Below are positions 39,001 through 51,300 of a DNA stretch of 64,000 bases, one piece after another. Position 1 is the stretch's first letter. Each line of letters opens with the position of its first letter. A model generated the notes under the pieces. That model saw only the letters and a program-made list of their open reading frames with translations, did no database searches and was not told the DNA's origin. The stretch is from Montifringilla adamsi (taxonomy: Eukaryota; Chordata; Aves; Passeriformes; Passeridae). The position numbers and the translations under genes are program-made. The stretch is taken from the NCBI GenBank assembly GCA_017590115.1, contig JAGGNK010013003.1:186001-250000 (forward strand), read 5' to 3'.

Positions 39001-41261
39001 CAGCAAATCTCTCTGATTATTTGCTACACCTGTGCTAGGACAGACTTGCACCTCCTGCTGCTGCACAAAAATGAATGCAATAAAGAGGACCAGGATGATA
39101 AAGTGATGGGGATTGTGCAAGTTCCCACCTTGGTGAAACTGTTTCAACTCAATCAGCAGTGGCAATTGTTTGGTCACTACTTTTTTCTTAGATTTTGAAG
39201 CCTCCCTGGGCCTGTATTTGCAGGACCACATTGACTTGATGCAGGCTGCATCTCAGTCTCTGTTTTTCCATGGATTGGGACTCAGCATTTCCCATGAAAA
39301 GCATGAAAACAAAGCGCAAAAGACAAATTTTGCAATCTGATTTTGGGCAAAACAGATTTTAGGCAAAATGAGGTACACATGCACAGCCTGGTCTGTGAGA
39401 AGGAGTCAGCCTCCAATTTTGACAGTCAGCTTCAGTGGACCCAGAATTTCACCAGCAGCATTTGCTGACCTATCAAGCAATTCACTGAATGAGAACTTCT
39501 GCTGCTCTATACTTTTGGCATGGTTTTATATCTGATGTTTGAAGAATTTTTTGTTGTTGTTTCCCTTCCCCATTTTATTTCCTCTTTAAATTCCAAGACA
39601 ACTGCCTGTGTGCAAGGATAGCAGCTGTTTTATTCCTGGAATTAGCACTCAGTTACCGGCCAGCCAAACACTGGGCTTTCTGCAGGAAACTTGGCTTTCC
39701 TGATTTGTTGCTGTTTTCCTTAGGCTGAAGTTAATGTCTGCTAGAGCCAGAACAGATATTTAGGGTTTTGTCTATGAAAAGAAAGAGTTCACTCCTTGTC
39801 AGCAGCAATGTGGGGCCTTTCAGAAACAGAAATATTTTCACTCTTAGGTTTCAGCAAGACATTTTGGCAACATTATGAACCCAAACCTTTGGCAGAATCG
39901 CACAAGCAGTGAGACAGAGAGAGGGACTTCATGGGAATATGAAGAGCAAAGAAGGGAAATATCAGAGCTCAGTGCTGCCCTGAGTGTGCAGGAGTCCTTC
40001 CCACGCAGCCCTCGCTGCTGGCACAAAGGCACTGCAGGAAAGGGCTCAGGCTGCTCCACCTGCTTCTCACATGGAACAGTTCATCACATCACAGTGGCTG
40101 CACCTCCAGAAATGTCCTGCAGAGCTCACACAAAAACCCCAAAACCCATTCTGGAAGTTCAGGGTTTGGATGTTGGACCAACAGAGAAGCTATGGAGAGC
40201 GCACCGTACCTGCAGCTCCCTGGGAGCTGGGAGAGGACTGGAGTCACCAGCTGGGGAAGGGTCTTGGGTAGCCAGAGGGCTGTTCCAGAGGGCTGGAATT
40301 GCCAATTGGCACTGTGCTTGCATTGCCAGGGGCCTGCTGGAACCAGAACACACGATGTGACAGAGCTCATTTTTTGCCTCCAGGAGGCGGGAGGCCCGGT
40401 TAAGTCCAAGCACACTCAAAATAAGGGCTGAAACCTCTAGATGTTGATCCAGTACAAAGTGAAGCTTCTGTAAACATTAAGTTTTGCCATCTCTGACTGT
40501 ATTTATCTCCAGCCTTGCTCGAGTGACCGCTCTGAGGAAGCAGGGGACAGACTTATGGTGCTACTGAAAGGTGCTGCAAAAGCTCATGGCCCCCAACAAA
40601 AAGCCTTTGCTGAGGGAAAGGTGCATTGTTTAAAAAAACAAGAAGTCTTTTTGCTTTCTGTTCGGGAATCCACCTCACCTCAGGTCTGTATAACAACCTT
40701 CCCTGGAAAGGAAGGGGATGCCCTCTGGTCAAGGCAAACTCCTCTCCTCCCCTTGTCCTCTGCTCAGCTGCCTTTTTCTCCTTCCCTTCCCTCTCCACCT
40801 TGTCCATATGGAGACTTTAACTGGCCCTGGAGCCTGCACTCCTCAGGACTCATCCCATTACGGGCCCAGCTGCCCTGCAAACACTTCAATGGCCCCAAGA
40901 GCTGGAGAACTGCAGGTCACAGGTGAAAATGAGGGGAGGAGAAAGAAAAAGAGCAAGGGAAGAGCCATGACATCTGCTCCTGGCCCACCCGGGAGCCGCC
41001 AAAGGCTTTTCCAAGCAAGGACAGAAGGCTGGGACAGCCAAACACAAGTGATTCCAAATCAGATGTTCAGATAAAAATGGTGACAGCTTTTGTTTTGGCA
41101 CTGAGTTTTTCCAAAACCAAAAAACTCCACTGAATAAGCGTGGCTTTGATCATGGCTCTTTGCATTAATGTTCTCCTTAATTTTGATATGACCTGAGTTC
41201 TCTTATCCTTCCATGTCTGAACCTTCAGCTTACTTTACTTTCTGAAGATTTTCTCTGGGAG

Positions 41262-41289
41262 AAAAAAAAAAAAAAAAAAAAGAAAAAAA
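41262..41289 (+). repeat. Poly(A) tract (A20-G-A7)
   Basis: An A homopolymer with a single G interruption. The DNA upstream is not recognisable as a retrocopy. Confidence 0.95.
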
Positions 41290-41299
41290 GACTAGAAAT

Positions 41300-41830
41300 G
41301 TTCTTTTTCATTTGAAAGGAAGCTAAGACTCCCTAACAATGAGATTACTCCAGCAGCTGGGCTTTTAAGGACACTCTGGAAATTACCAGACTCCTGATAA
41401 AATCGTAGGAGCTGGCAAGGCCGTATTTCCCCTGCACAATTACAATTCCTTTGCCTGTGGGTATTGCTGTGTTGAAATGCCTCTAAAGTTCCTGCTATGT
41501 CATTGAATTTGCATGCATTTCTTTTGGGTTCTTTCCTTCTCCAGCCCCTGCCAGAGAGCAGACATTCCTGAAAATCAACTAACCACACTCCCATAACTTT
41601 ACAGCCTGAAGACCTTGAAGCAAATGAGCCTTGAAGAGTAATTGTGGAATTACAGGCACCAAATGATGCTGAATTATGCAGCGCTTAGCGGATGCTGCTT
41701 GGTGGTTGGATTTGGGGGAAAACGCTGGATAACAGGAGAAAAAGTCACTTTTCCAATGGATAGAGCAATGCTAGTAAACTCACACTGTTTTGATCTCTAT
41801 TGGCCAAAAAAAATACGGGATTAAACAGTT
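41300..41830. promoter_or_regulatory. Candidate non-coding regulatory segment
   Basis: This repeat-free segment includes GAATTTGCATGC (reverse octamer ATTTGCAT), GAATTATGCAGCGCTTAGCGG and several other CpGs. No exon is recognised. Inference from composition only. Confidence 0.22.
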
Positions 41831-42169
41831 AAACCTGCTCTGGGAAAGGTCAGGTTTAGGCATCCCCCTGACACATCTGCATTGCTGTAAGAGGTGCTGA
41901 GAGCAATCACACACCAAATCCAAGCACTTCAGCTAAAAAGCATCAGCCTGGATGTACCAGGTCTTGGAGGCAGGTGTGAGCCAAATTTCCATTCTGGTGG
42001 ATGCATGGGTCTTAACCAAGATGTAATCTTCCTAGCAGGATAAATTAAATCCTATTGACTGTGTGAGATAATTGTCTCTATTTAGAAAACATCTCAATAG
42101 CATCATCACTGACCAAGCCAAGAGGAATGCAGCAGCCACAGAAATAAGGAAAGAAACATGATGGAGATG

Positions 42170-42252
42170 TGCAGGGATGTCTGGTGGGTTCATTGCAGGG
42201 GGTTGGACAGATGACCTGTAAGGGTCTTTTCTGACCCACACCATTCTATGAT
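42170..42252 (+). mobile_element. CR1 LINE 3' terminus
   Basis: GGTTGGACAGATGACCTGTA, AGGGTCTTTTCTGACCCACA and CCATTCTATGATT match the last bases of CR1 in sense orientation, including the ATTCTATGATT tail. Only the terminal 70-80 bases are recognisable. The tail and adjacent DNA were later duplicated as a 31-base tandem. Confidence 0.82.
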
Positions 42253-42300
42253 TATACATTCACTAATAAAACCATTCTATGACTATACATTCACTAATAA
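42240..42300 (+). repeat. 31-base tandem duplication at a CR1 tail
   Basis: The unit ACCATTCTATGATTATACAT...AATAAA (42240-42270) is repeated at 42271-42300 with a single change (ATTATA to ACTATA). The unit joins the CR1 tail to flanking DNA, so the duplication came after insertion. Confidence 0.93.
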
Positions 42301-42357
42301 TTGACCACCTCTGTCTTCACACGCATGTGCAGGTCTGTACATTGTGTAAATGGCCTT

Positions 42358-42412
42358 CATTATTAGTATTATTATTATAGTTATTAATACTATTATCATT
42401 ATTTCTATTCTT
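42358..42412 (+). repeat. Imperfect (ATT)n microsatellite
   Basis: CATTATTAGTATTATTATTA, then TAGTTATTAATACTATTATC and ATTATTTCT: about 50 bases of interrupted ATT/TTA units. Confidence 0.85.
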
Positions 42413-42693
42413 CACAGGTAGGAATCAAGCTGAAGTGTTAGCATTAATTAAGAAATTAATGTAGAAAATCAGCAGCTTGCTCAACATCACGCAGGAAATG
42501 GGTGAGGACTGAGGGACGGGAAGCAGGTGTTCCCCTGACCAGACTGTCAGGTTGTAGTGGCTTCCTACCAACAGCCTGGCCTTGCATGGGACCCAAAAAA
42601 CACGAGGCTGCTGTCATGTTTGGAAGTCCTCTTCCCCAAAAGTGTGATATTTTCTCTGGACGAGAACTTGAAGAAAGGCAGGAAGGGAATGCT

Positions 42694-42741
42694 CTTCATT
42701 TAGCAGCTGAGAGAAAAGTGTTTGGACGTCAAATCTAAAAA
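42694..42741 (+). repeat. 48-base direct repeat, copy 1
   Basis: CTTCATTTAGCAGCTGAGAG through to the A-run is shared with 43785-43832 at 45 of 48 positions. It does not belong to the CR1 parts I recognise. Confidence 0.85.
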
Positions 42742-43343
42742 CAAATATAAAGTCTGAGTGCTGGTTATCAGAGAGACTGCTGGATGAGGCAGTGGGAAGA
42801 GCAGGAGCTTTGCTGGGTTGAGCAAGAAATCCCCAAAGGCAGCAGTACCTGAAGGGCCTGGCATGCCCAGCAGGTGAAAATGGCAGCACATGGCTCAGGC
42901 GTGCCCTGCTGTGGCACCAGGAGAGCCAATAACCCTGTCACTCAGAGCAGCCTGCCAGGGTGATGGAGCAAGAGCTGCAGGGAGGATGGGCAGGAGGGAG
43001 GGATAAGTAGGTGACAGTCTAATTAGGGACCGTGACAACGCCTGGCTCCAGGGCTGCAGGCATTTCCTGGCCGCGGGATGCTGCCAGCTTTGCCACCTCA
43101 GATCTTGCCTTCTCTCAGCTTTGCAGTCACTGGTCACAGCCCCACCGGGCTGATGGAGAAGCGTCCAAATCCACTGTCCTGCTTGCGTGCCCGTGGGGGA
43201 TGTAGAAGCAGAGGCTTTAGGTTACCTTTTGGATTGCCCCTGTTGTTGGGTGTTTAAGCACAGGTGTCTGCTGCTGTTGACACTGAGTGATAAGTGGAGA
43301 CATTTTTTCCATCGGAAAGAATCTCAAGAATTTCCCTGTTCTC

Positions 43344-43364
43344 TTTTTTTTTTTTTTTTTTTTT
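43344..43364 (+). repeat. Poly(T)21
   Basis: A run of 21 T. No element body is recognised around it. Confidence 0.95.
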
Positions 43365-43784
43365 CCTTTTGCATCGTGGTAAAGAGCCTGTTACTGGGGA
43401 GGGGGTGGGGGAGGCTGGCACGAGGCAGAGGTGAGGTGGCACTTATTTAAAAATTAGATCCCCCTCCATTCTGTTCTCACAAGCATAGCCACTCTGGCCC
43501 CAAGCTTAAAATTCTTGTTTAAGTTAAATATTCCTCCCTTTCTGCACCCTCAGCTGCCTCTCGTAGCTGGTCCTTAATGCTCTAGTCCCTGACTTGCAAA
43601 CTGGTTCCCCAAAACTGCAGCCAGCAGCCACCTCAGAGGATTCATTACCCCTCCAGAAGTGGGAAGAGCTGTGGCTCCTTCAGTGTAGTCTGTGATACTG
43701 AGGCTGAATCTGCACCTTTGCATCTGGGCTCACACTTCAGCCCCCTCCATGACCCCTTCAAAAAGAGGAGTAGAACACTCAGAG

Positions 43785-43832
43785 CTTCATTTAGCAGCTG
43801 ACAGAAAAGTGTTTGGATGTCAAATATAAAAA
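43785..43832 (+). repeat. 48-base direct repeat, copy 2
   Basis: This is the second copy, 1091 bases downstream in the same orientation, with three mismatches. Flanking similarity fades quickly on both sides. Confidence 0.85.
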
Positions 43833-46239
43833 AAAAGGGAAAAAGCAGACAAGACCTGGGAGAGGGCCCCCCTTTCCCTTGCCCATCTCGTGACACTGAC
43901 CTGCCACCATAAAACACCCCAGGCTGCCACTACCAGAAAGCTCCTATTACATTTTTCATGCTTTACTGTGTCTCAGCTCTGTTTCAGGTCATTTCTTACG
44001 CCATTTGAGCCTGTCAGAATTTTTCCCCAACAGAAACCAGACCTGCCTTAGTCTGGCACACCCTGGGGAGCAGGAGGAAGAGCCAGTGACCCCACAGAGG
44101 TGCTCACACACCCTCCCAGCGCTGTCACCACGGGGAACACCTGGTCTCACAGGCAGCTGAGCATCTCCTGTGCAAACACCAGAGGCTGAGGTGCTCCAAC
44201 ACAGAGGGGCACACCCCAGCACATGCCACTGCTGCCCAGCAAAGCTGCCCAGCCCCTTTTGCTCTCCCAGGATTTTGCTGGAAAGCAGACAAGGCACCTC
44301 CAGCCCTCCTGCTGGTGCATCGAGCACAGGGCATCTCTCCCTCTTGGGGTAACAGTGACACTGATAAGCAGGCACCATCCCCAGCCTAGGATGGAAAATA
44401 TAACAAATGTGCTAAAAAAAAACCCCTGGCGCAGTGGAAAGCCAGGCCCAGGGGGAATAAACCAAGCTGGGACACCAGCTTGCCTAACACGTTCCGAGAG
44501 CCTGGCCACCACACAACTGCCTGTGCCTGCAGCAATCAGCTGGCTCTGGTCATCAGCTGCCCCTGCCCCAGGACTGGGGAGGCACAGGATCCCCACCATG
44601 TGATTTTCTGGGAATCTGGGCTAGCATAAAGCCAACAGGAGTTATTTTAATGGATAATTTAAAAAAAAACACCCTCATTTCAGTGCAGTGGTGTCCTCTC
44701 TCTGATCTGCTCCTTGGCTGGGGAAATGTTGGTGGCAGTGAAGATGGAAGGGTTGGGGTCCTTGCTGCAGAGGATGCCAGCTGTCCTGGAGAGGATACAA
44801 ACCTGGGGTCCAACACTCATAAATTACCTTTTTTTCCCCCTCATTTCCAGTCTGCTGTATGGGGCTGCACGTCCTCACCCTCAGGTGAGCTTCCCCACCC
44901 ATAACTCCCATCCCAGGGGAGGGGAACCTTAAGAAGGAAAAGGCAAACAAGCCTTGTTTTGAACAAAAGAATAAAGAGGCCAAACCACAGATGAAACATT
45001 ACCACTTCAAAAGGGTAAAAAAATAGATATCAACATTAGTCACCAACAGTTAACAACCTCCAGCCTCCACAGCCTGCAGGGGCTACGAGGAGCCTTCCAT
45101 CCTCCACATCCTCCTCATCCTCCTCCTGCCCCTGTTCCTGCCTCTTTATATCATACGGTTTATGACAAAACAACTTATTAAAGGAATTACGCAACTGAGG
45201 TCCTAAACCCTTTCCACGCTGGATTTTTCCAAAGCCTTACTCTTATCAGGCAATCGTGCTGGAGACACCAGCTACCTGTCACAAGCTCTGTGGTATGGTT
45301 AGTTTTTTAATGAGCTCTCAGCTCTTTAATTGCTTGCCTGCTTTGTTGGGAAGCTTAGTCACATGAGTGTGAAGGTAATCCAGGAAAAGTACTATCAGTG
45401 TACTCAATTTTGGGGGCTGGCACTGCCTCTGGAATTGACCTCTGCCCACAGCCTTGGGACCAGCATCCCGGGAGGTCTCTCAGTGAAGGGACATCTTTGC
45501 GCCTCGCAGGGCAGACTGGAGTTGGCTCTGCAGCTCACGGTCCTTGTGGGCCACAGGAAACTTGTCTCCTGACAGGGCCCACATGCTGGCTGCCCTGGGA
45601 TTACCTGGGAAGGCCACCTGAGGAGCGAGGAGGAATGTGTGAGCCTGTGCATAGGTACCCTCTGCACTCTGAGGTGCCTTTGGGTGCCTGAGGCTCCCAC
45701 CCAGGGCTGGCAGATTTGGTCCAGGAGCCACCAGAGCAGCATCCTCTAGCAGAGGCAGATGTTCCTCTGGCCTTGCTGCAGCCAGACACACCAGGACAAT
45801 GGCCAAACCTCCTCACTGCCCCCCACCGAGGGCTCACCACCAGCAGGGACCAGCCCTGCCCTGCCCTGTGCAATCATCTCCGTTTGGACTGTGAAGTTTG
45901 GACCAGAGCTGGTTTCCAAACACCCCTTAGGCTGCCAGCAAGGGGCTGGCACACGCACACAGAGCAAACCTGTTTTATGTGTTAGAGTCACTCCCAAGAG
46001 AGCCAGCACCACGGCAGGTTTCAGACACAGGGTGAAGGGCACACTGCATGTGAGTGTGGGCTTGGGTAAAAACCCAACTCCCACGTTTGCAAGAGAATCG
46101 TTATCTGCTATTTCACTTTGCTGGTTTCAGACTTGGCTCCAATTTTGTGTAAAACAAAATCACCAACAAAAATCCCACCCCTCTAACTGCGGCCCACTGG
46201 GTCATCTCACCCAGCCTCAAATCTCGTGGTAAACAACAC

Positions 46240-46460
46240 TCATAATGACAGACACCAGGCTGCTCCAAGCCTCTGCACACATTTGTAATGTGTAACGCAG
46301 CGCATGAAAACTGTATCTCTGTGTAATTAGCAGCGCTCAGCGCGGTGACTCAGACATTCCAGGGCACTTTCTTCTTGTCGTTAGTGTGCGAAATCTAACT
46401 TTACTCATTTTTTCCAATGACTTTGGACTTTAAAAACAGCAATTAGCAAAGGCAACTTGT
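46240..46460. promoter_or_regulatory. Candidate enhancer with AP-1/TEAD composite motif
   Basis: A repeat-free segment with retained CpGs (GTAACGCAGCGCATG, GCAGCGCTCAGCGCGG), a TAATTAG homeodomain-type core, and TGACTCA (46346-46352) followed after one base by ACATTCCA (46354-46361). AP-1 and TEAD sites co-occur in many active vertebrate enhancers. It lies about 7.6 kb beyond the LBH 3' end. The enhancer call is inference. Confidence 0.4.
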
Positions 46461-47855
46461 TATCAGCTCCTGTCGGTTGCTCGTCCTCCTGCCAGTCCTC
46501 CGCTGTGTTTTGGTCACAGGCAAAGCTTTGGCAGTCATTTCCCCAGACTTGCTTTTTGTCCAGAGGACCAGGGCAGCCAAGTGAAGAAAATAGGTGCTAA
46601 ACCTGAAACCCTTCCACATGTCTTCGTGTTAAGCATCTGATCATTGAAGTAGCTGTAGACTGAGCCTTTATGTAACACGGCAAATAGCAGATAAGACATG
46701 GAATAAAACTTCAGGGGCATCATTTTCTCACTTCTCCTTCTAGTTGCCACTAGGAAAGTGAAAATACTGTACTCTCATCGTTGTGCTTCTCCTACCGTGT
46801 TTTTTACGGTGCCTTGCACCTGTGCTGCTCACAGCTGGCTTTACATGCATTGTAAAGCCATACATGCAGCTTTACATGCATTGTCACACACTGCTGCAGC
46901 TGCACGAATGGCATGCTGCTGCTCTCCACTGCTGGTGGGTGCTCTGCCCTTCTATGAAATGTTTCCAAGGGTGCTATGGAGCCTGCAGTGCTTTGTGAGG
47001 GGCAGGGAAGCTGCTGCTCTCTCTAGCATGCTGCTGGTCCCTGTATTTTCTTTCCTGGTGGGACAGACCCCAGCAGAGGAGGTTGAAAGACCAGCATCCC
47101 CCTGAAATCTGTGGGGAGACTCTTGTCCAGCCAACCTGCCCAGGTGAGCCACCACGTACCTGGACTGACGTGTGGGAACAGAAAAATGCCCAAAAGAAAT
47201 ACTTAAGTCCACAACATTTTAATATGAAAAATTGGAGTGGAAATAACAACTTTTCCTGAGACACTGAGGTGATTCCTGGCGAGTAGATTGTGCTTGTCTG
47301 CCATTTGTTGCAGTGAATCTCTAACACACACAGAAAGATGGGGTACTGTGCAAGCTCCACGTACACCCAGAGGTTTTTGCTGTGGGAGCAAGGGAGCAAA
47401 CAGGATCAGACGGTACAGCTGGGCTGCAGAGAGAAGACAGGGAGTCTATTTAACCTCCTTGTTCTGTTTTCCTCAGTGGGAGGAACCTTATCAAGAGTTT
47501 CTGAACTAGCTGCATGTCATTTGTCCCTGACACCTCTCCTTCTACTTTCATGGTCTCCATTGCAGTCTTGCCTGTGTGTTCCTCATTCTTCCCATTCGCC
47601 ACTGGGGTTTTTTTCACCAGTCATGTCACTTCATGTGTTCGGGGTTATTTTTTAAGAAATGTGAATTTTCCAGCAAATTCAGTCCACTGGGCTCACACAG
47701 AATGGCTGCCCATGGATGCATTAATCTTTTTGCACTACAGAAGTGGGGGCACTGACATGTGAAGGGGCAAACCCAACAAGGTGAAAGTACGAAACAAACT
47801 AAGGGTGAGGTTCAGCTCATCTGGATTCAGCTGCTTGAAAGCTGGGCATGCAAAA

Positions 47856-48311
47856 GCATTGAATGGTTTGGGTTTGGAGGGGACCTTAAAGATCATCTAG
47901 CTCCAGCCCCCTGCCATGGACAAGGATGTCTTCCACCAAAGCAGGCTGCTCAGGGCCCCATCCAACCTGGCCTTGAACACTTCCAGGAATGGGTAATCCA
48001 CAGCTTCTCTGGGCAACCTGTGCCAGTGCCTCACCATCCTCACAATAAAGAATTCCTGCTAAAATCTAATCTAAACCTACTCTCTGAGTTTGAAGCCATT
48101 CCCCCTGTCCTGTCACTACAGGCCCTCCTAAATAGTTCCTCTCCGTCTTTCTTGTTAGGCTCCCTTCAGGTACTGGAAGGCTGCAATTAGGTTACCCCAA
48201 AGCCTTTTCCAGGCTGAACAGTCCCGATTCTCTCAGCCTTTCCTCTTAGGAGAGCTGCTCCACCCCTCTAATCAACTACATGGTTATCTCCATCCTCTTG
48301 CTGGCCTGAGG
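47856..48311 (-). mobile_element. CR1 LINE 3' fragment, about 450 bases
   Basis: The plus strand is the antisense of the CR1 3' section throughout: GAGGGGACCTTAAAGATCATCTAG, GGCCTTGAACACTTCCAGG, CAACCTGTGCCAGTGCCTCAC, CCCCTGTCCTGTCACTACAG, CTGAACAGTCCCGATTCTC and TCTTGCTGGCCTGAGGAC. It is the best preserved minus-strand CR1 in the window. The ATTCTATG tail is reduced to a remnant (GCATTGAATGGTTTGGG). A 143-codon plus-strand open frame over it is a chance frame. Confidence 0.92.
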
Positions 48312-51300
48312 ACATTCTTTCCAGATAGGCTGTTAAAATGATTCACCTTCTGGAGATGTTTACTTCCTTCCATGGAGTACAGCAGGAGACCTAACAACTA
48401 CCTCAGACGAAGCACCCAGATTTTAATTACGATGGAGGCAGCTTAGCGTGAGTAGCCCAGCGCCAGGATGGGAGGTGGCATCACAGGCTCTGAAGCTTTT
48501 GGGGTCCTTTCTTCCAGGGTCTGGAGCTTTTGCTGGCTCCCTGGGTAAAACCCAGCCAAATAAACTGCTTACAGCAGTGGCTCTGGACATTTCTTCTGAT
48601 CAGGTTTCCTCAAAAGTGACTGCTGCTGCATCACACCAGGAACTGTCCCTGTAGACAAATACCTAAGGCTTGTTGGAAGAGACAGGTATGGAAAGTTACT
48701 GATGAAAAGTCCCTATAAAGAACAAAATACTCAAGTTAAATATTATACTTCTTGCATTCTGTGGCCAATCCCATTTTACAGAGGTCAGGACTAGTTACAG
48801 AGGTTTAGTTGCTCAGATCAAGTAAGGCAGAGACAGGAAGTCCTGGAGAAATCGCTTGGGCTGCTACTGAGACAAAGTAGAAAGGATTCTGTATGGAAAG
48901 GAGCACATGGATAGGGTGCAATGTGTGACACATGCTGCAGCACACAGGCAGCTGAGAAAGGCCCTGGAATGGGCCAGGACAGCTCGGGAGTCCATCTGGG
49001 AACAGCAGTGGGGTGCACAGTAGCAGGCAGCACGACTTTCCCCTGCCCCATATGAATGCCCACAGGCTCTTCCCCCTTCCACACAGAGGCACCCACAGCA
49101 GACCCAACCAGGAATCCACATCCGAGTGCTGCAGATTTGGGCAAATCCCATTTCGGGTCAGCTGAGAGCCCCAGGGATAGAAACGGGTCATGAGACTGCC
49201 CACTACAAAATCCCTTTGTCCTTGAGTGCAGGGGATAATGGCCCCAGCAGGATCTGCTGAGCCTGGCAGGGACTGAAGAGCCCCTGCAAAGTTCCCCTGG
49301 TGCTACTGTCACAGCAAGTTCATGCAGGAAACCCTGCTCTAAAGCTGCCTCTGCCTTCCCCGCCTGTGAAGGTATCCCAAATCCCAGCAGCTGGAACGTT
49401 ACTGGCTGAAACCCAGCGGATCCATGCCAGAATGTGCCAATTTCTCAGGAGGCTGAGCAGAGGGAAAAGCAAGCTGTGGGCACTGGAGCAGGGGAGGGCA
49501 GGGCACTGAGAGGCAAATCCACCTGCACACACACACGGAGCCTCCTTGGAGCACTGGAAAGTGTTTTCCCACCCGAGGGAGCACGGAAAGCAGCTCCACC
49601 TCTGCCACTTGCCCCACCAGCCACCTTCAGCCAGTTCAGCTCCAGCCGGGGGACCCAGCGTTGGTGTCACCCGGCCACAAAACAGGTTTTAAGCAGGGCA
49701 AGTGTGGCTGCAGCTCCGGTGGCAGCAGGGGTCAGTCCTCACCCCGCAGGCAGCATCCACGGCAGGCCTGGCGCTGCTGGCAACAGCTGCAGTGGAAAAG
49801 AGTCGTCAAACACCGCTCAGGAAGGCTCGCGCTTGACAAATATTTGTTGAGCTGATTGTAACCTGCCTGGCTCGTACCTCTGAATGCAGAGAACCTGCGG
49901 GGAAGAGCTCAAACCCCTGCAACAGCCACCCTTTCTCCCTGCCCCGGCGCAGCTGGAGAAAGCCACAAACCTGAGCCACCTCCTCACCCCAGCTGAGCTG
50001 TTCTCAGCCTGCAGAACAGCAGGAGCAGGCTGCGACATGGCAGTGACCACACTGGGATTATATTGCCCTGTGTCCCCTTGTGCTGATCCTCACCCTTGCA
50101 GTCCAGATTCAAAGGCACCGGCCAGTGCGACCCTGGAGGAGGTGGGGAGCTGCCTGGCTGCAGCTGGATGAGGCTCTGGCTGCTGCTCCATCCCTGCAGC
50201 TTGCAGCAGAGATGCAGGCTGTGTGCATGAGGCTCCCAGCATCCACGGCAGGGCACTGTGCACACAGCAGGTGGCCATGAGCACCCCATTGCTAGGGGAT
50301 GTTTGGGACAGAGGCAGGACACACTCTGGGACACAGAGGGTGGGAAATACCTGGGCTCCTGAACTGGCTGAGGGCAGAATAAAGAAGGAAGCACTGAAAA
50401 TGAAAGCAGAGCTGCTGTGACATTTTCATGCTTGGCTTCTGACATCCTCTCCCTCTCATACACTTGACTTCCTTGCTTATTTTTATCAGATGAAGCTGAT
50501 GGTCGCTGCTACGGTAACCCTGTGTGGTTACAGCTCTGGCAGCACCGAGTGCTCAGTGCATGCTTCCTTTGTGGCTTGTGCAGTCTTCCCATCCCTCAGG
50601 GCTCTCAGAACAGTGGGTTTGACTTTGTTATGCCTCAGCTGCCTGTTGTGGTGGGTGGAGGTTCACCCCTCCAGGCTCTGTTCCCTTGTCCGAAGCCACT
50701 GCTATCTTCCATCTCTTTTGTCCTGTCTTTGCTCTCTTTGGTGGGAAAAGTACAGGTCACTGACCCCAAGCATGGGGCTGGGGGTTTTTGTTTTAAAGCA
50801 GATAAAGCACAAGACAACTTTCACAGAGTTGGTAAGTTGGTGTGGGAGAAAAAGCTCTTCATTGACAGGAAAAAGTCTGATTTGAAACAACAACAAAAAA
50901 ATAACTTCTCTTGCTTGGACCCCAATCCTTCCCGTTTTAACCATTAGGGAAGGTGAGACCAGAGAACAAAGGACTCTCTTCCCCAGCTGGTTTGTCTCCA
51001 GTCCTGGCACCCAAACTGCCCCAGCCTGCTACCCCAGGCTTTTGGCTCATGCTGGGGCCATCAGCACAGCATGACACAGTCGAGCCCCACACATCTTTTC
51101 CTGCAGGTGAACTTCCACTGAGCAAAAGGTGGGAGCTGCAGAGGTCAGTGGGTGCCCCAGGGTGTGTCCTGGCCGCATTTCCAGTCCTTCAGGCATGAAA
51201 CCATGGAGCTACAAGGAGCTTTGGCAGAGCAGCTCTCCACTGTCACACCTAACAACCCCACCCACAGTGCCCTCGCCTGCTTTGCAGCAGCTCCTGTTCT

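Larger units (their letters stand above)
31946..42169. other. Intergenic DNA around one CR1 fragment
   Basis: Apart from the CR1 at 35691-36048 and a poly(A) at 33280, there is no assigned feature. A 141-base minus-strand open segment with consensus splice sites (34828-34968) is the only exon-like signal. A 197-codon plus-strand frame at 34806-35399 overlaps it and resembles nothing known. Confidence 0.6.
42301..47855. other. Intergenic DNA, no gene seen
   Basis: It contains an ATT microsatellite, a 48-base direct repeat pair, a poly(T)21 and a TCC-rich stretch near 45.10-45.14 kb. A CpG-retaining segment at 46.24-46.46 kb carries an AP-1/TEAD composite motif. No exon is recognised. Confidence 0.65.

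Noticed and set aside
47759..48190. 143-codon plus-strand frame
   Set aside because: Most of it is antisense CR1.
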